Shown: in pieces, positions 1-8,558 of the stretch
Layout of the letters: each line of letters opens with the position of its first letter
How positions within the stretch are numbered: position 1 is the first letter of the stretch
Source of the DNA: an uncultured Bacteroidia bacterium
GTDB taxonomy: Bacteria; Bacteroidota; Bacteroidia; Bacteroidales; F082
DNA length: 44,277 nucleotides
Assembly: GCA_902769875.1 (NCBI GenBank)
Contig: CACXQV010000016.1
Location: 1-44,277 of the forward strand
Direction: 5' to 3'
Made by a program: the position numbers and the translations under genes
Notes under the pieces: model-generated
What the model was told of the DNA's origin: nothing
Databases searched by the model: none
Seen by the model: the letters and a program-made list of their open reading frames with translations, nothing else

Positions 1-2
1 AC

Positions 3-968
3 ATCCAATCCGTTGCCTACGAACTTTTAGGTAAGGCCCGCGACCTCGCCGACACCCTCGGTGAGAAGGTTGTGGCCATGTTGCTCGGCTGCGGCATCAC
101 AGACCAAGCCCAGAAACTGATTGAATTCGGTGCTGACGAGGTCATCGTTGCCGACTGCCCCGAACTGAAAGACTACTTGAGTGAGCAATACACTCAGGTC
201 GTCGACCAGATCATCAAGGAGCGTTGCCCCAACATCGTGCTTTATGGTGCCACCACCATTGGCCGTGACATGGCTCCGCGTATCGCTTCACGTCTGAAGA
301 CCGGTTTGACCGCAGACTGCACCAAACTCGAAGTCGTCAGCGACGAGAAGAGCAACGGCGAGCCGCAGTTCCGAATGACCCGTCCCGCTTTTGGCGGCAA
401 CCTGATGGCTACCATCATCTGCCCGAACACCCGTCCGCAGATGTCGACCGTGCGTCCTGGTGTGATGCAGAAGCGTCAGCGCCAAGAAGGCCGCCAAGGC
501 ATTGTAACAAATTTCGTCCCAAAATTTGACACCAGCAAGTTCAAGGTGAAACTCGTCCAGACCATCAAGGAAGACAAAGCTATGGTCGACATCGCCGATG
601 CCAAGATCTTGGTTTCCGGCGGTCGTGGCGTCCACAACAAGGAAGGCTTCGACAAGTTGCAGGCTTTGGCCGATGTGCTTGGCGGACAGGTTTCGTCGAG
701 CCGTGCCATGGTCGACAACGGCGTGATGCCTCACGAGCGTCAGGTGGGTCAGACGGGTAAGACCGTCCGCCCGAACCTCTATATGGCTTGTGGTATCAGC
801 GGTGCCATCCAGCACTTGGCCGGTATGGAAGAATCCGACTTCATCATCGCCATCAACAAGGACAAGTTCGCGCCCATCTTCAGCGTCGCCGACCTCGGTA
901 TCGTTGGAGACCTGCACAAGATTGTCCCTATGCTGACGGAGAGGTTGAAGAAGGAAGTGGAGAAGTAA
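3..968 (+). CDS. etfA: Electron transfer flavoprotein subunit alpha, 5' end cut by window
   Basis: The reading frame is open from the first in-frame codon of the window, and the residues before the first GTG (SVAYELLGKARDLADTLGEK) are typical EtfA sequence, so the start lies upstream. EtfA pairs with EtfB and passes electrons from FAD dehydrogenases to the quinone or reductase side, in the cytoplasm. The C-terminal FAD-binding domain is clear: LVSGGRGVHNKEGF, then SSSRAMVDNGVMPHERQVGQ, ACGISGAIQHLAGM and AINKDKFAPIF, which hold the adenine-nucleotide and flavin contacts in the family. About 320 residues are present, close to the full family length, so only a few N-terminal residues are missing. 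An etfB gene would be expected just upstream. It ends at a strong intrinsic terminator. Confidence 0.95.
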   Translation: MQSVAYELLGKARDLADTLGEKVVAMLLGCGITDQAQKLIEFGADEVIVADCPELKDYLSEQYTQVVDQIIKERCPNIVLYGATTIGRDMAPRIASRLKTGLTADCTKLEVVSDEKSNGEPQFRMTRPAFGGNLMATIICPNTRPQMSTVRPGVMQKRQRQEGRQGIVTNFVPKFDTSKFKVKLVQTIKEDKAMVDIADAKILVSGGRGVHNKEGFDKLQALADVLGGQVSSSRAMVDNGVMPHERQVGQTGKTVRPNLYMACGISGAIQHLAGMEESDFIIAINKDKFAPIFSVADLGIVGDLHKIVPMLTERLKKEVEK

Positions 969-995
969 TCCTAAGCGGATTATTGGTTTTCATTG

Positions 996-1028
996 TAGAG
1001 CCGTTGCGTGCAGCGGCTCTACTTTTTT
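996..1028 (+). terminator. Intrinsic terminator after etfA
   Basis: TAGAGCCGTTGC pairs with GCAGCGGCTCTA (one G-U pair), giving an 11-12 bp stem with a tiny loop, followed by a T6 run. It closes the etfA transcript 27 nt after the stop. Confidence 0.9.
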
Positions 1029-1051
1029 CTACATACAATTTGAAATTTGTT

Positions 1052-1059
1052 TATTTTTG
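1052..1059 (+). promoter_or_regulatory. Bacteroidota -7 box for the nuclease-like gene at 1079
   Basis: TATTTTTG, a perfect TAnnTTTG match, ends 19 nt before the ATG at 1079. No convincing -33 TTTG at the usual distance was seen. Confidence 0.6.
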
Positions 1060-1078
1060 CAAATCAATTCGTTTGAAT

Positions 1079-2257
1079 ATGAAAAAATATAATCGTGTTA
1101 TGCTGGGCCAAGGTGGCCGTTTTGCCAAAATCTGCAGACAAGAAGGGTTCATCGGCGGTGGATTTGATATTAATGTTGATTTAAGCGATTCCCTTTATGA
1201 AAACAGGAGAGATTTTAATCAGAAATTTGTTCCTGTTTGGATGGAAAATGTCCCAGAAAAAACAAAAACAGCGGCAGGTGTGGCATGTGGTTTTTTGTGG
1301 ACTATTGTTAAAGGTTTGCAAATTGGAGATGTTGTTCTGTGCCCGACAGGTGAAGGGACTTATTATGTAGGCACGATAATTGGCGATTATTACTATGTTC
1401 CCAACACGGATTTGCCGCATCGTCGTCGGGTAAACTGGATGGATGTAGAAATTTCTCGAAAATCAATGTCCGAAAAACTACGTAATTCAACGGGTTCTAT
1501 TGGTACTTGTTGTGATATTACAAATTATGCGGCAGAAATTGAGGCTTTGATTGAAGGAAAAGATATTTCAGCACATGCTACAACAACCAAAGAAATGGTT
1601 ATGCAACATAATTTCGATGAGCGTTCTTTGCATAAATTATTTTGCAACTATTTGCGCTCTCGAAACATTTTTGCAAAGACCATCTTTCATGAAAAATCCT
1701 CAAACAGAGTTGATTCCGCACAAAAATGGGTGCATCCCGACATAGTTGGAGTTCAATTCGAAGAGTTTAAAAACGAAGCCACACTTTCACTTCTCAAAGC
1801 TTCGGAGCCTAAAGAGTCTGTCCATCTGTATTCTTACGAATTGAAGAAAAGAATAGACTCTGATTACCAATTGAAACAATGCTTTTTCCAAGCACTTTCC
1901 AATTCAAGTTGGGCAAATTATGGGTATTTAGTGGCATTTGAAATCAATGATGGCCTTGAGGAAGAAATGGAAAGATTGAATAATGCTTTTGGAATTGGTA
2001 TCATATTAATGCAGGCGAATGATTCGAAGATTTTGTTTCCTGCTCGTGAAAAAGCTCTTGATTATAACACGATTGAGAAACTCAACAATCTGAATCCGGA
2101 TTTTTGTACTTTTATCACAAAACTGTCAAAGGTTATGAACGCATCAAAGGATTATACTTTAGATGCCAAGTCATCTTTTGAAAAGATTTGTGATAAGGTC
2201 TTTGAATCTGATGATGAACTGGAAAGATACTGTAAAGAACACAGCATTCCTTATTGA
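1079..2257 (+). CDS. Restriction-endonuclease-like protein with EVE/PUA-like N-terminus
   Basis: This is a 392-residue protein. The open frame runs back into etfA, but the ATG at 1079 follows a terminator and a -7 box, so it is the likely start. The N-terminal part (about residues 75-125, VVLCPTGEGTYYVGTIIGDY then PHRRRVNW) resembles the PUA/EVE-like modules that precede Mrr-type nuclease domains in predicted Mrr-cat superfamily endonucleases. The middle has WVHPDIVGVQFEE followed by YSYELKKRI, which fits the D...(E)xK core of PD-(D/E)XK nucleases. It is separated by 27 nt from an AlbA_2/ATPase gene (or abuts it, if that gene starts at its TTG), and both are more AT-rich than the flanking chromosome. 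A defence or modified-DNA restriction role is inferred; the family call is moderate and the specificity is unknown. Confidence 0.55.
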   Translation: MKKYNRVMLGQGGRFAKICRQEGFIGGGFDINVDLSDSLYENRRDFNQKFVPVWMENVPEKTKTAAGVACGFLWTIVKGLQIGDVVLCPTGEGTYYVGTIIGDYYYVPNTDLPHRRRVNWMDVEISRKSMSEKLRNSTGSIGTCCDITNYAAEIEALIEGKDISAHATTTKEMVMQHNFDERSLHKLFCNYLRSRNIFAKTIFHEKSSNRVDSAQKWVHPDIVGVQFEEFKNEATLSLLKASEPKESVHLYSYELKKRIDSDYQLKQCFFQALSNSSWANYGYLVAFEINDGLEEEMERLNNAFGIGIILMQANDSKILFPAREKALDYNTIEKLNNLNPDFCTFITKLSKVMNASKDYTLDAKSSFEKICDKVFESDDELERYCKEHSIPY

Positions 2258-2284
2258 TTGAACAAATTGATTGTTTTGCCACCT

Positions 2285-3853
2285 ATGACCCAACAACAAC
2301 TAATAGAAACATTGCAAAATGGCGAGCGGTTGACTCTTGAGGCTAAATTAGCCAAGAGTGAACTTCCGAAATCGGTTTGGGAAACCTATTCCGCTTTCGC
2401 CAATACAATTGGCGGCACGATTCTCTTGGGCGTTAACGAACAACTGAAGGAGCCCAACCCGACCAAACGGTTCTCGATTCAAGGCGTGGAAAACCCGCAA
2501 AAACTGATGACCGATTTTTGGAATACGCTCAACAGCAACAAAGTGAGCGTAAATATACTAACAGACGCTGATGTGGAATTGCTGGAAGTGGAAAATAAGA
2601 AGATAATTGTCATTTATGTTCCACAAGCCAATTGGAAGGAGAAACCCGTCTATATTAATGACAATGTCTATAAGGGAACCTTCCGCCGTAATCATGAGGG
2701 TGATTACCATTGCTCGCAAGAGTCGGTTAATTCCATGATTCGTGATGCCAATGCAAATGGCAATGACGGATCATTGGTGGAGTACTTTGGAATGGAAGAT
2801 GTGGACAAGGATTCGCTTCGCCAATACCGTTCTGAGTTTCGTTTGCTCAATGAAGACCATATTTGGAACGACGATGATGACAAGACTTTCCTGAAGGACC
2901 TTGGAGGCTACATTGTGGATAGGAAGACGAATAAGGAAGGCCTGACCGTGGCAGGATTGTTGATGTTTGGCAAAGGAATGTCCATCCGTGAGCGGTTTGC
3001 CAACTTTAGGATGGACTATGTGGATATGAGCCATTTGGTAGGCGACGAGCGTTATCATGACCGCTTGACGTACGATGGACGATGGGAGAACAACCTATAC
3101 CAGTTTTTCCATAGGGTGGTACCAAAATTGACGATGGATTTGCCGCGTCCTTTCAGGATGGAAGGCATCAGACGAATTGACGACACACCCCAACACAAAG
3201 CTGTGCGCGAGGCTTTTACAAACGCCATCATACATTCAGATGTGTTTTTGGAAGGTGGCGTTCTTCGCATTGACAAATATGATGACAGGTTGGTGTTTCG
3301 TAATCCGGGCACATTAAAGTTGCCCGTAGAACAAATCTATGAAGGTGGAATGTCAAAAGCTCGTAACCCAAGAATCCAGAATATGCTTAGGATGATAGGG
3401 TTTGGAGAAAACTTGGGTTCTGGTTTTCCCTTGATTCTATCGGCATGGAACCAAGTGGGGTGGAAGGAACCTGTTTTGGAGAACAAAATGGAATTGGACG
3501 AGGTGGCTTTGACATTGTTTGTTTATGATAAAACTGCACAAACTTCTGCACAAACTTCCGATGGTAGTCTAACTGGTAGTCTAAGTAGTAGTCTAAGTAG
3601 TGGTCTAACTGATAATCTAATTGGTGGTCTAACTACAAAAGAAACTGTTTATAAACTTATAGTTGAGAACCCATATATCACGAGAGCAGAGCTGGCTGAA
3701 ATAACAGATAAGGCCTTGAGTACCATCCAAAAATGCCTAAACAAACTGAAAGCAGAAAACCGTATCCGCCGTGTTGGGCCAGCTACTTTTGGCGGCAAGT
3801 GGGAAATTATCAGTGAAGAAACCGAAAAAACGAAAGATACAAACACACAATGA
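2285..3853 (+). CDS. AlbA_2 (Schlafen-like) DNA-binding protein with HATPase_c_4 and wHTH
   Basis: The protein has about 522 residues and three modules. An AlbA_2 domain occupies residues 1-140 (LTLEAKLAKSELPKSVWET, AFANTIGGTILLGVNE). A GHKL ATPase domain of the HATPase_c_4 type lies at about 305-400 (REAFTNAIIHSD is the N-box; GFGENLGSGFPLI is the lid region). A winged helix at the C-terminus contains ITRAELAEITDKALSTIQKC. Such proteins are annotated as ATP-binding transcriptional regulators, often wrongly as RecG-like helicases. The linker before the wHTH is built from short GGTAGTCTAAC-like repeats. ATG 2285 was preferred over TTG 2258, which abuts the upstream stop. The stop overlaps the next gene's start (ATGA), so it is coupled to the ThrE exporter gene. 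Target unknown. Confidence 0.8.
   Translation: MTQQQLIETLQNGERLTLEAKLAKSELPKSVWETYSAFANTIGGTILLGVNEQLKEPNPTKRFSIQGVENPQKLMTDFWNTLNSNKVSVNILTDADVELLEVENKKIIVIYVPQANWKEKPVYINDNVYKGTFRRNHEGDYHCSQESVNSMIRDANANGNDGSLVEYFGMEDVDKDSLRQYRSEFRLLNEDHIWNDDDDKTFLKDLGGYIVDRKTNKEGLTVAGLLMFGKGMSIRERFANFRMDYVDMSHLVGDERYHDRLTYDGRWENNLYQFFHRVVPKLTMDLPRPFRMEGIRRIDDTPQHKAVREAFTNAIIHSDVFLEGGVLRIDKYDDRLVFRNPGTLKLPVEQIYEGGMSKARNPRIQNMLRMIGFGENLGSGFPLILSAWNQVGWKEPVLENKMELDEVALTLFVYDKTAQTSAQTSDGSLTGSLSSSLSSGLTDNLIGGLTTKETVYKLIVENPYITRAELAEITDKALSTIQKCLNKLKAENRIRRVGPATFGGKWEIISEETEKTKDTNTQ
3547..3641 (+). repeat. Imperfect 12-bp repeats in the linker of the AlbA_2/ATPase gene
   Basis: Degenerate units of the form GGTAGTCTAACT / AGTAGTCTAAGT / GGTGGTCTAACT run for about 95 bp and encode a flexible linker (GSLTGSLSSSLSSGL). 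All units are multiples of three, so copy-number change would alter linker length, not frame. Confidence 0.8.
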
Positions 3854-5088
3854 ACGACCTCGCCAAACCCCTTGACCTCGCCTACGAAGCCGGTTCCATA
3901 CTTTTGGAAAACGGCGCGGAGATTTCGCGCGTGGAGGAGACCATGCGGCGCATCGCTACCCATTATGGCGTGGAGGACGAGAGTTTCTTTGTGCTCAGCA
4001 ACGGCATTATGGCCACGGGCAAAGACTACGCCCGCTCGAAGTTCATCCCCATCAAGGGGGCGAGTCTTGATAAAGTTGTGGCCGTCAACCAACTGTCACG
4101 CGAGGTGGAGCATGGGCAATGCTCCTTAAAGCAATTGGAGCAACGACTCAAAGCCATACGCGCTATGAAAGCCAAACCCACTTGGGAGCAGATTCTGGCT
4201 TCGGCCGTGGGCAGTGCGGCTTTCTGTATTATTTTTGGTGGCGGCTTCATGGATTGCATCGCATCATTCATTGCAGGTATGATGCTGTGGGTCTTTATGC
4301 TTTTCGTGGCATCGAAACACTTGTCGCGCATTGTGGGCAACGTCACGGGAGGGCTGTTGGCCACTTTGCTTTGTTTCGGGATGTATCGCATCGGGCTCGG
4401 CAACCATTTGAGCAACATGATTATCGGAGCCATCATCCCTTTGATTCCCGGCGTGCCTTTCACCAACGGCATTCGTGATATGGCCAACGAGGACTACATC
4501 GCGGGCGTTACGCGCCTTTTGGATGCCATGCTGACCTTCTTCTGCATCGCTTTGGGTGTGGCTTTGTCCTTTATGTTCGATGAGAATGTGTTTGGCGAAA
4601 TGCCTGTCTTGGAGGGACTTGCCGCCGACCCACAGACTTCGGGCTTTGCCGTGCAACTCATCGCAGCCTTTTTGGGCACCGTGTCGTTTGCCTCACTCTT
4701 TGGCGTGCCGCGCAAGTATTATCTCGATGCTGGTTTTTGCGGGACGATGGGCTGGTTGCTCTATCTCGTCCTGACGCGCTATACCGCCATGTCGCCCGCC
4801 GAAGTCCTTTTCTGCGCCACAGCTTTAGTGACTTTGACCGCCTTGCTGCAATCGTCGGGGCGGAAGTGCCCTATCACCGTGTTTCTCATCTGCGGCATTT
4901 TCCCCTTGGTGCCGGGCGCGGGCATCTTCTGGACGAGTTACAACATCGTTTCCAACCAACTTCAAGAGGCGTTGCAAACGGGTTTTGGAGCGCTGAAGGC
5001 CACCGTAGCCATTGCTTTCGGCATCCTTGCCGTGATGGAACTCAACGGAAAGGGCAGGATAGGAAAGTGGATAAAAATGAGGAAGTAA
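3850..5088 (+). CDS. ThrE-type threonine/serine exporter, both halves fused
   Basis: This is a 412-residue inner-membrane protein. The N-terminal half is the ThrE (DUF1212) domain: LAYEAGSILLENGAEISRVE, ESFFVLSNGIMAT, then several hydrophobic helices with IPLIPGVPFTNGIRD. The C-terminal half is the ThrE_2 (DUF3815) domain, with GVPRKYYLDAGFCGTMGWLLY and GIFPLVPGAGIFW. In many bacteria these halves are separate genes; here they are one polypeptide. Corynebacterium ThrE exports threonine and serine by proton-motive force; the substrate here is inferred. The ATG overlaps the TGA of the upstream regulator by 4 bp, indicating translational coupling. It converges on the DMT transporter gene 26 bp away, and no obvious hairpin lies between. 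Confidence 0.9.
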   Translation: MNDLAKPLDLAYEAGSILLENGAEISRVEETMRRIATHYGVEDESFFVLSNGIMATGKDYARSKFIPIKGASLDKVVAVNQLSREVEHGQCSLKQLEQRLKAIRAMKAKPTWEQILASAVGSAAFCIIFGGGFMDCIASFIAGMMLWVFMLFVASKHLSRIVGNVTGGLLATLLCFGMYRIGLGNHLSNMIIGAIIPLIPGVPFTNGIRDMANEDYIAGVTRLLDAMLTFFCIALGVALSFMFDENVFGEMPVLEGLAADPQTSGFAVQLIAAFLGTVSFASLFGVPRKYYLDAGFCGTMGWLLYLVLTRYTAMSPAEVLFCATALVTLTALLQSSGRKCPITVFLICGIFPLVPGAGIFWTSYNIVSNQLQEALQTGFGALKATVAIAFGILAVMELNGKGRIGKWIKMRK

Positions 5089-5114
5089 TAGTGCCTGCCG
5101 ATGCGAAAAAGGCG

Positions 5115-6056
5115 TTATTTGACATGTGTTCGCGATTTGCCCTCCTTATCAATATTCAACATTACAATCGCAAACAGCATCACCGCTGCGGCCACCCATT
5201 GCACGGGTGAATACACCGTCTTGTTGACAAAATAGTCGAGCACCACAGCCGTGATGGGATACATCAACTCAAGGAAGGTGGAGAGTGAGGCTTTCACATT
5301 GCGCAAGCCATAGTAATATAGGAAGATAGCCCCAGAGCCCGTTGTCAAGCCGATGAGGGCGATGAAGAGCCAATTGCGGGGCGTCACTTGCGTGAAGTCG
5401 CCGATGTGACCCGTGAACAGCACAATGACGAGCATAATCAAAGTGGTGAAGCCATAGCGGAAAAACGTGGAGCTGACGAATGAATGATTCCCCAAAATCT
5501 TCTTTGAAAACACCGTTGAGCTGCCGAATGAGAATGCCGCCAGCAGCGAGAGCAAGGCTGCATAAACGGTGGTGATGCCCTCGGTGCTGAAGTCGGGGAG
5601 CGCCCAGCCGAAAGTGAGGAAATAGCCTCCTGCCAAAGCAATGGCAGCCCAAATCGCGAAATGCCTTTTGATTTGTTCTTTCAGGATGATACGCGCCAAA
5701 ACGATGGCAAAGACGGGTTGCAGCTTTTGGAGCAACACCACAACCGAAAGGCTGTTGAAGTGCAACAAAAACAGCGACTTGACGATGGCCAAAGTGCCTA
5801 ATGCGCCTCCGAAAAGCGCGATGAGGCTGAAATAGAGCAAGTCGGAGCGCGACATGGTCTTCAAATGGCGGTATTCCCTGAAGAAGAACAGGTTCATCAG
5901 CAAGAATGGGCAGAGGTGGATGATGAAGACCACGAAAACGGTGTTCAGGTTGTAGAGTTGAGGCGTGAGCAGAATGCCGTCCACCCCCCACAGCATGGCG
6001 GAAAACGCCACGGCTAAGGCGCCGATTGCCTTTGCATTTTGTTGGTTCTCTTTCAT
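5115..6056 (-). CDS. EamA-family (DMT) drug/metabolite transporter
   Basis: The 313-residue protein has about ten hydrophobic segments forming two EamA repeats. The first repeat includes AFSAMLWGVDGILLTPQ and VVLLQKLQPVFAIVLARIIL; the second includes AAFSFGSSTVFSKKILG and LSTFLELMYPITAVVLDYF. DMT exporters move amino acids, nucleosides or other metabolites across the inner membrane, and the substrate cannot be read from sequence. The start ATG overlaps the TGA of pnuC by 4 bp (ATGA), so the two are co-translated. The pairing with a vitamin-precursor channel makes a vitamin- or NAD-related substrate a fair guess, but only that. Confidence 0.85.
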   Translation of the reverse strand: MKENQQNAKAIGALAVAFSAMLWGVDGILLTPQLYNLNTVFVVFIIHLCPFLLMNLFFFREYRHLKTMSRSDLLYFSLIALFGGALGTLAIVKSLFLLHFNSLSVVVLLQKLQPVFAIVLARIILKEQIKRHFAIWAAIALAGGYFLTFGWALPDFSTEGITTVYAALLSLLAAFSFGSSTVFSKKILGNHSFVSSTFFRYGFTTLIMLVIVLFTGHIGDFTQVTPRNWLFIALIGLTTGSGAIFLYYYGLRNVKASLSTFLELMYPITAVVLDYFVNKTVYSPVQWVAAAVMLFAIVMLNIDKEGKSRTHVK

Positions 6057-6763
6057 TTCAGTAACTTGTCATTCGCGATTGCCTCCTTCTCCCATCTTAT
6101 GCACATAATGATGGAATTGACCAAATAAACTGCATACATCATCGTGATAGGGAAGTTGCCCGCTTTGATGTACATAAAGATGCTGACACAATTGATGGCA
6201 ATCCAAAGCCACCATTGTTCGCTGAACATCCTGACCATCAGTATCATGGCCACAACCTGCATCACGGCCTTGGCCGAGTCGGCGAAAGGCGCCAAGTCGT
6301 CGGTGAAGTGTTTCATCAGGAGGCCGAAGCCGATGGTGCCGACGATGATGATAGCCAAATTGATGAGACGTGAACGGTTTGTCATGTGGATTTTCCTCAC
6401 CTCGTGGGTTTCGTGGTTCATGTTTTTCGACCAAGTGAAGAACCCTACAAACTGCATCACGAAGTTGTAGACCGTCACGCCAAAGTCGGCATAAAGTCTG
6501 GAAATCATTGTGATGTAAATCATCAGGCAGCAGTGGATAAAGCCGAAGAGATAGTTCGACAATTTGCCTTTGCCGCCAAGCACTACGTTGATGATGCCGC
6601 AGGCCGCCGCCACGATGTGGATCCAATAGAAACGGTCGCTCTTGTCGTATTTGAAGAGGATTGACATCACCGTGATGACGATGCTCACCGTCAATAGCCA
6701 GATAATGTCGAAAGGCTTCCATCCTTTCAGTTCTTCTTTGAGCAAGTTGTTGATTTTCTGCAT
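6053..6763 (-). CDS. pnuC: PnuC-family nicotinamide riboside (or related vitamin) transporter
   Basis: The 236-residue protein has about seven hydrophobic segments typical of PnuC, a SWEET-like facilitator whose cargo is trapped by phosphorylation inside the cell. Recognisable parts are GIINVVLGGKGKLSNYLFGF, VTVYNFVMQFVGFFTWSKNM and SEQWWLWIAINCVSIFMYIK (the W-rich segment conserved in PnuC). The longer open frame starts further out, but MQKINNLLKEEL at 6763 gives a normal N-terminus and lies 31 nt downstream of a -7 box. PnuC paralogues can carry thiamine (PnuT) or riboflavin instead; no TPP or FMN riboswitch was seen upstream. It is first gene of a pnuC-DMT operon. Confidence 0.88.
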   Translation of the reverse strand: MQKINNLLKEELKGWKPFDIIWLLTVSIVITVMSILFKYDKSDRFYWIHIVAAACGIINVVLGGKGKLSNYLFGFIHCCLMIYITMISRLYADFGVTVYNFVMQFVGFFTWSKNMNHETHEVRKIHMTNRSRLINLAIIIVGTIGFGLLMKHFTDDLAPFADSAKAVMQVVAMILMVRMFSEQWWLWIAINCVSIFMYIKAGNFPITMMYAVYLVNSIIMCIRWEKEAIANDKLLK

Positions 6764-6794
6764 AATATATAAAATATTAATATGGTTTGAAAGG

Positions 6795-6802
6795 CAAAAG
6801 TA
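6795..6802 (-). promoter_or_regulatory. -7 box for pnuC
   Basis: On the minus strand the sequence reads TACTTTTG (TAnnTTTG), 31 nt upstream of the pnuC ATG. Confidence 0.55.
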
Positions 6803-6844
6803 AGAAAACTTATTCATTTGTGTCGTTTTCGCTCCAAATCTTCT

Positions 6845-6852
6845 TATTTTTG
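6845..6852 (+). promoter_or_regulatory. -7 box for the Omp28-like gene
   Basis: TATTTTTG ends 23 nt before the ATG at 6876. It is divergent from the pnuC promoter 43 bp away. Confidence 0.65.
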
Positions 6853-6875
6853 CACCCAACTTAAAACGTTCAACC

Positions 6876-8507
6876 ATGAAAAAAGCATTATTTTTATTGA
6901 CTTTGGCACTTGGAATGTTGCCGATGGCGCTTTTGGCCCAAACCAAGGACAATGTGGCGCGTGAATGCGTGCTGTTTGAGATTTTTACTGGTGTGCGTTG
7001 CCCTTATTGTCCGGCAGCCGCCAATGGTATCGCGCAAATGATGGAAGAAGGCCTGTCCATCGCGCCGGTGGCGTATCATACCCCAGCTTTTTCCACCGAG
7101 GATTACTACACCCCCGAAACCAATGCACGAGCCTCTTATTACAGCATCTCCAGCTATCCGACCTTGAAAGTCGATGGCATCACAGGTATGTCGGGTGGTG
7201 GCAATGCCAGCCAAAACATGTACTCGAATTACCTGAACTACTACAACCAACGCATCAACGTACTTAGTCCGTTCACCATCGATTTGAGTTATGAGCCTGC
7301 CGATGGCACTTCGTGTAGGGTGAACTGCACGGTGACTCAGGTTGGAGATTGCAACGGCTCCGATGTGAGGGTGTTCATCGCCTTGACCCAAAGCAACATC
7401 AACGTGAACTGGCAGGGCATGCAAGGCCTGCACCATGTTTGCCGCGACATGATTCCCACCCAGACGGGTACACCTTTCGCCGGCCCCACGATGACCATTA
7501 GCGAGACCTTCGAAATGCCTTATCCCAAGGAGGATTGCTATCTGACGGCTTGGGTGCAGAACTATTCGGGAGGCAGCAAGGAAGTGTATCAGGCGGTGCG
7601 TATGCCGATGGCCTTGGATTTGGACTACGACATTGCATTGAAGTCGGTGGAGAATGTGGTCACCAAAAACTGCTCAGGCATCCAAAAGCCGTCATTGACC
7701 GTCAAAAACTATGGCAACCAAACCATTACGTCTTTCGATGTGTGCGCTTTCGATATGCTTGAAGAACATCGCCAGTCGTGGCAAGGCACGTTGCCCAAGG
7801 GAGAGTCGGTGACGGTGATGATGGACGAATTTGTGGCTGCCCCTTGCGATGCCTTGCAGTTGTATGTCGAGATGCCCAATGGTGAAGCCGACCAGTTTAT
7901 GCCCGACAATTTCATTCAAGTTGCCATGGAAGACGTTCCCGAAATCGATGGCTACCTGAAGATGCAGCTGAAGACGGGGGCGCACCCTGAGAATGTCACG
8001 GTCGAGATTATCGAGACCGGAAGCGGCGAGGTCGTCAATTCGTATGCTTTTGACCAAGCCAATCATGTTTACACCGATGAAATCGTGTTGATGAATGCGG
8101 GTTGCTATCGTATCAGTGTGCGTGATGCCGCCGGCGAGGGTATGGGCAGTGGCTTTTTCCAGTTCAAGGACTCCAACAATCAGATTGTGTTGAAAGGTGG
8201 AGGAGCTGCTGGCTATTTCACATACGAGTTGGCCACCGAGGTGCAGTGTGATGGAACACTTTCTGTCGGCGAGGCCGAAGAGGCTCTTCCGATGGTCTAT
8301 CCCAATCCTTCCGATGGTTGGGTTACCCTCAATTTGGGCACTGGACGATGGAATGTTCAGGTGTATGACATCACGGGGCGCAAGGTTTTTGAGGATGATT
8401 GCGATGCCCATTCGATGGTCGACCTTAGCCGTTGCCCCAGCGGCGTGTATTTCCTGAAGGCTGCTGACGGAAACCGTGAAATCAATGGAAAAGTAATTGT
8501 GTTATAA
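6876..8507 (+). CDS. Omp28-like secreted thioredoxin-fold protein with T9SS sorting domain
   Basis: This 543-residue protein begins with a Sec signal peptide (MKKALFLLTLALGMLPMALLAQ). It then has an Omp28-related region with a thioredoxin-like start, FEIFTGVRCPYCPAAANG, in which C42-P-Y-C45 is a CxxC redox motif. The middle (about 170-450) is a beta-rich stretch with no recognised domain. The C-terminus is a type A T9SS sorting domain (YPNPSDGWVTLNL, VQVYDITGRKVF, CPSGVYFLKA, GKVIVL), so it is expected to be exported by T9SS and fixed at or released from the cell surface. Omp28 of Porphyromonas gingivalis is a surface adhesin-like protein. A disulfide or redox role is possible but unproven. 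Confidence 0.82.
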   Translation: MKKALFLLTLALGMLPMALLAQTKDNVARECVLFEIFTGVRCPYCPAAANGIAQMMEEGLSIAPVAYHTPAFSTEDYYTPETNARASYYSISSYPTLKVDGITGMSGGGNASQNMYSNYLNYYNQRINVLSPFTIDLSYEPADGTSCRVNCTVTQVGDCNGSDVRVFIALTQSNINVNWQGMQGLHHVCRDMIPTQTGTPFAGPTMTISETFEMPYPKEDCYLTAWVQNYSGGSKEVYQAVRMPMALDLDYDIALKSVENVVTKNCSGIQKPSLTVKNYGNQTITSFDVCAFDMLEEHRQSWQGTLPKGESVTVMMDEFVAAPCDALQLYVEMPNGEADQFMPDNFIQVAMEDVPEIDGYLKMQLKTGAHPENVTVEIIETGSGEVVNSYAFDQANHVYTDEIVLMNAGCYRISVRDAAGEGMGSGFFQFKDSNNQIVLKGGGAAGYFTYELATEVQCDGTLSVGEAEEALPMVYPNPSDGWVTLNLGTGRWNVQVYDITGRKVFEDDCDAHSMVDLSRCPSGVYFLKAADGNREINGKVIVL

Positions 8508-8527
8508 TATTTTATGTTGTTGTGAAG

Positions 8528-8558
8528 AGGACTGCCCGTTCAGGACAGTCCTTTTTTT
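8528..8558 (+). terminator. Intrinsic terminator after the Omp28-like gene
   Basis: AGGACTG pairs with CAGTCCT across an 11-nt loop, followed by T7. The stop codon of the convergent hydrolase gene (8540-8542) lies inside the loop, so the hairpin doubles as coding sequence on the other strand. Confidence 0.85.

Noticed and set aside
6764-6875. TPP or other riboswitch upstream of pnuC
   Set aside because: The gap is only about 110 bp, shared by two divergent promoters, and shows no aptamer landmarks.
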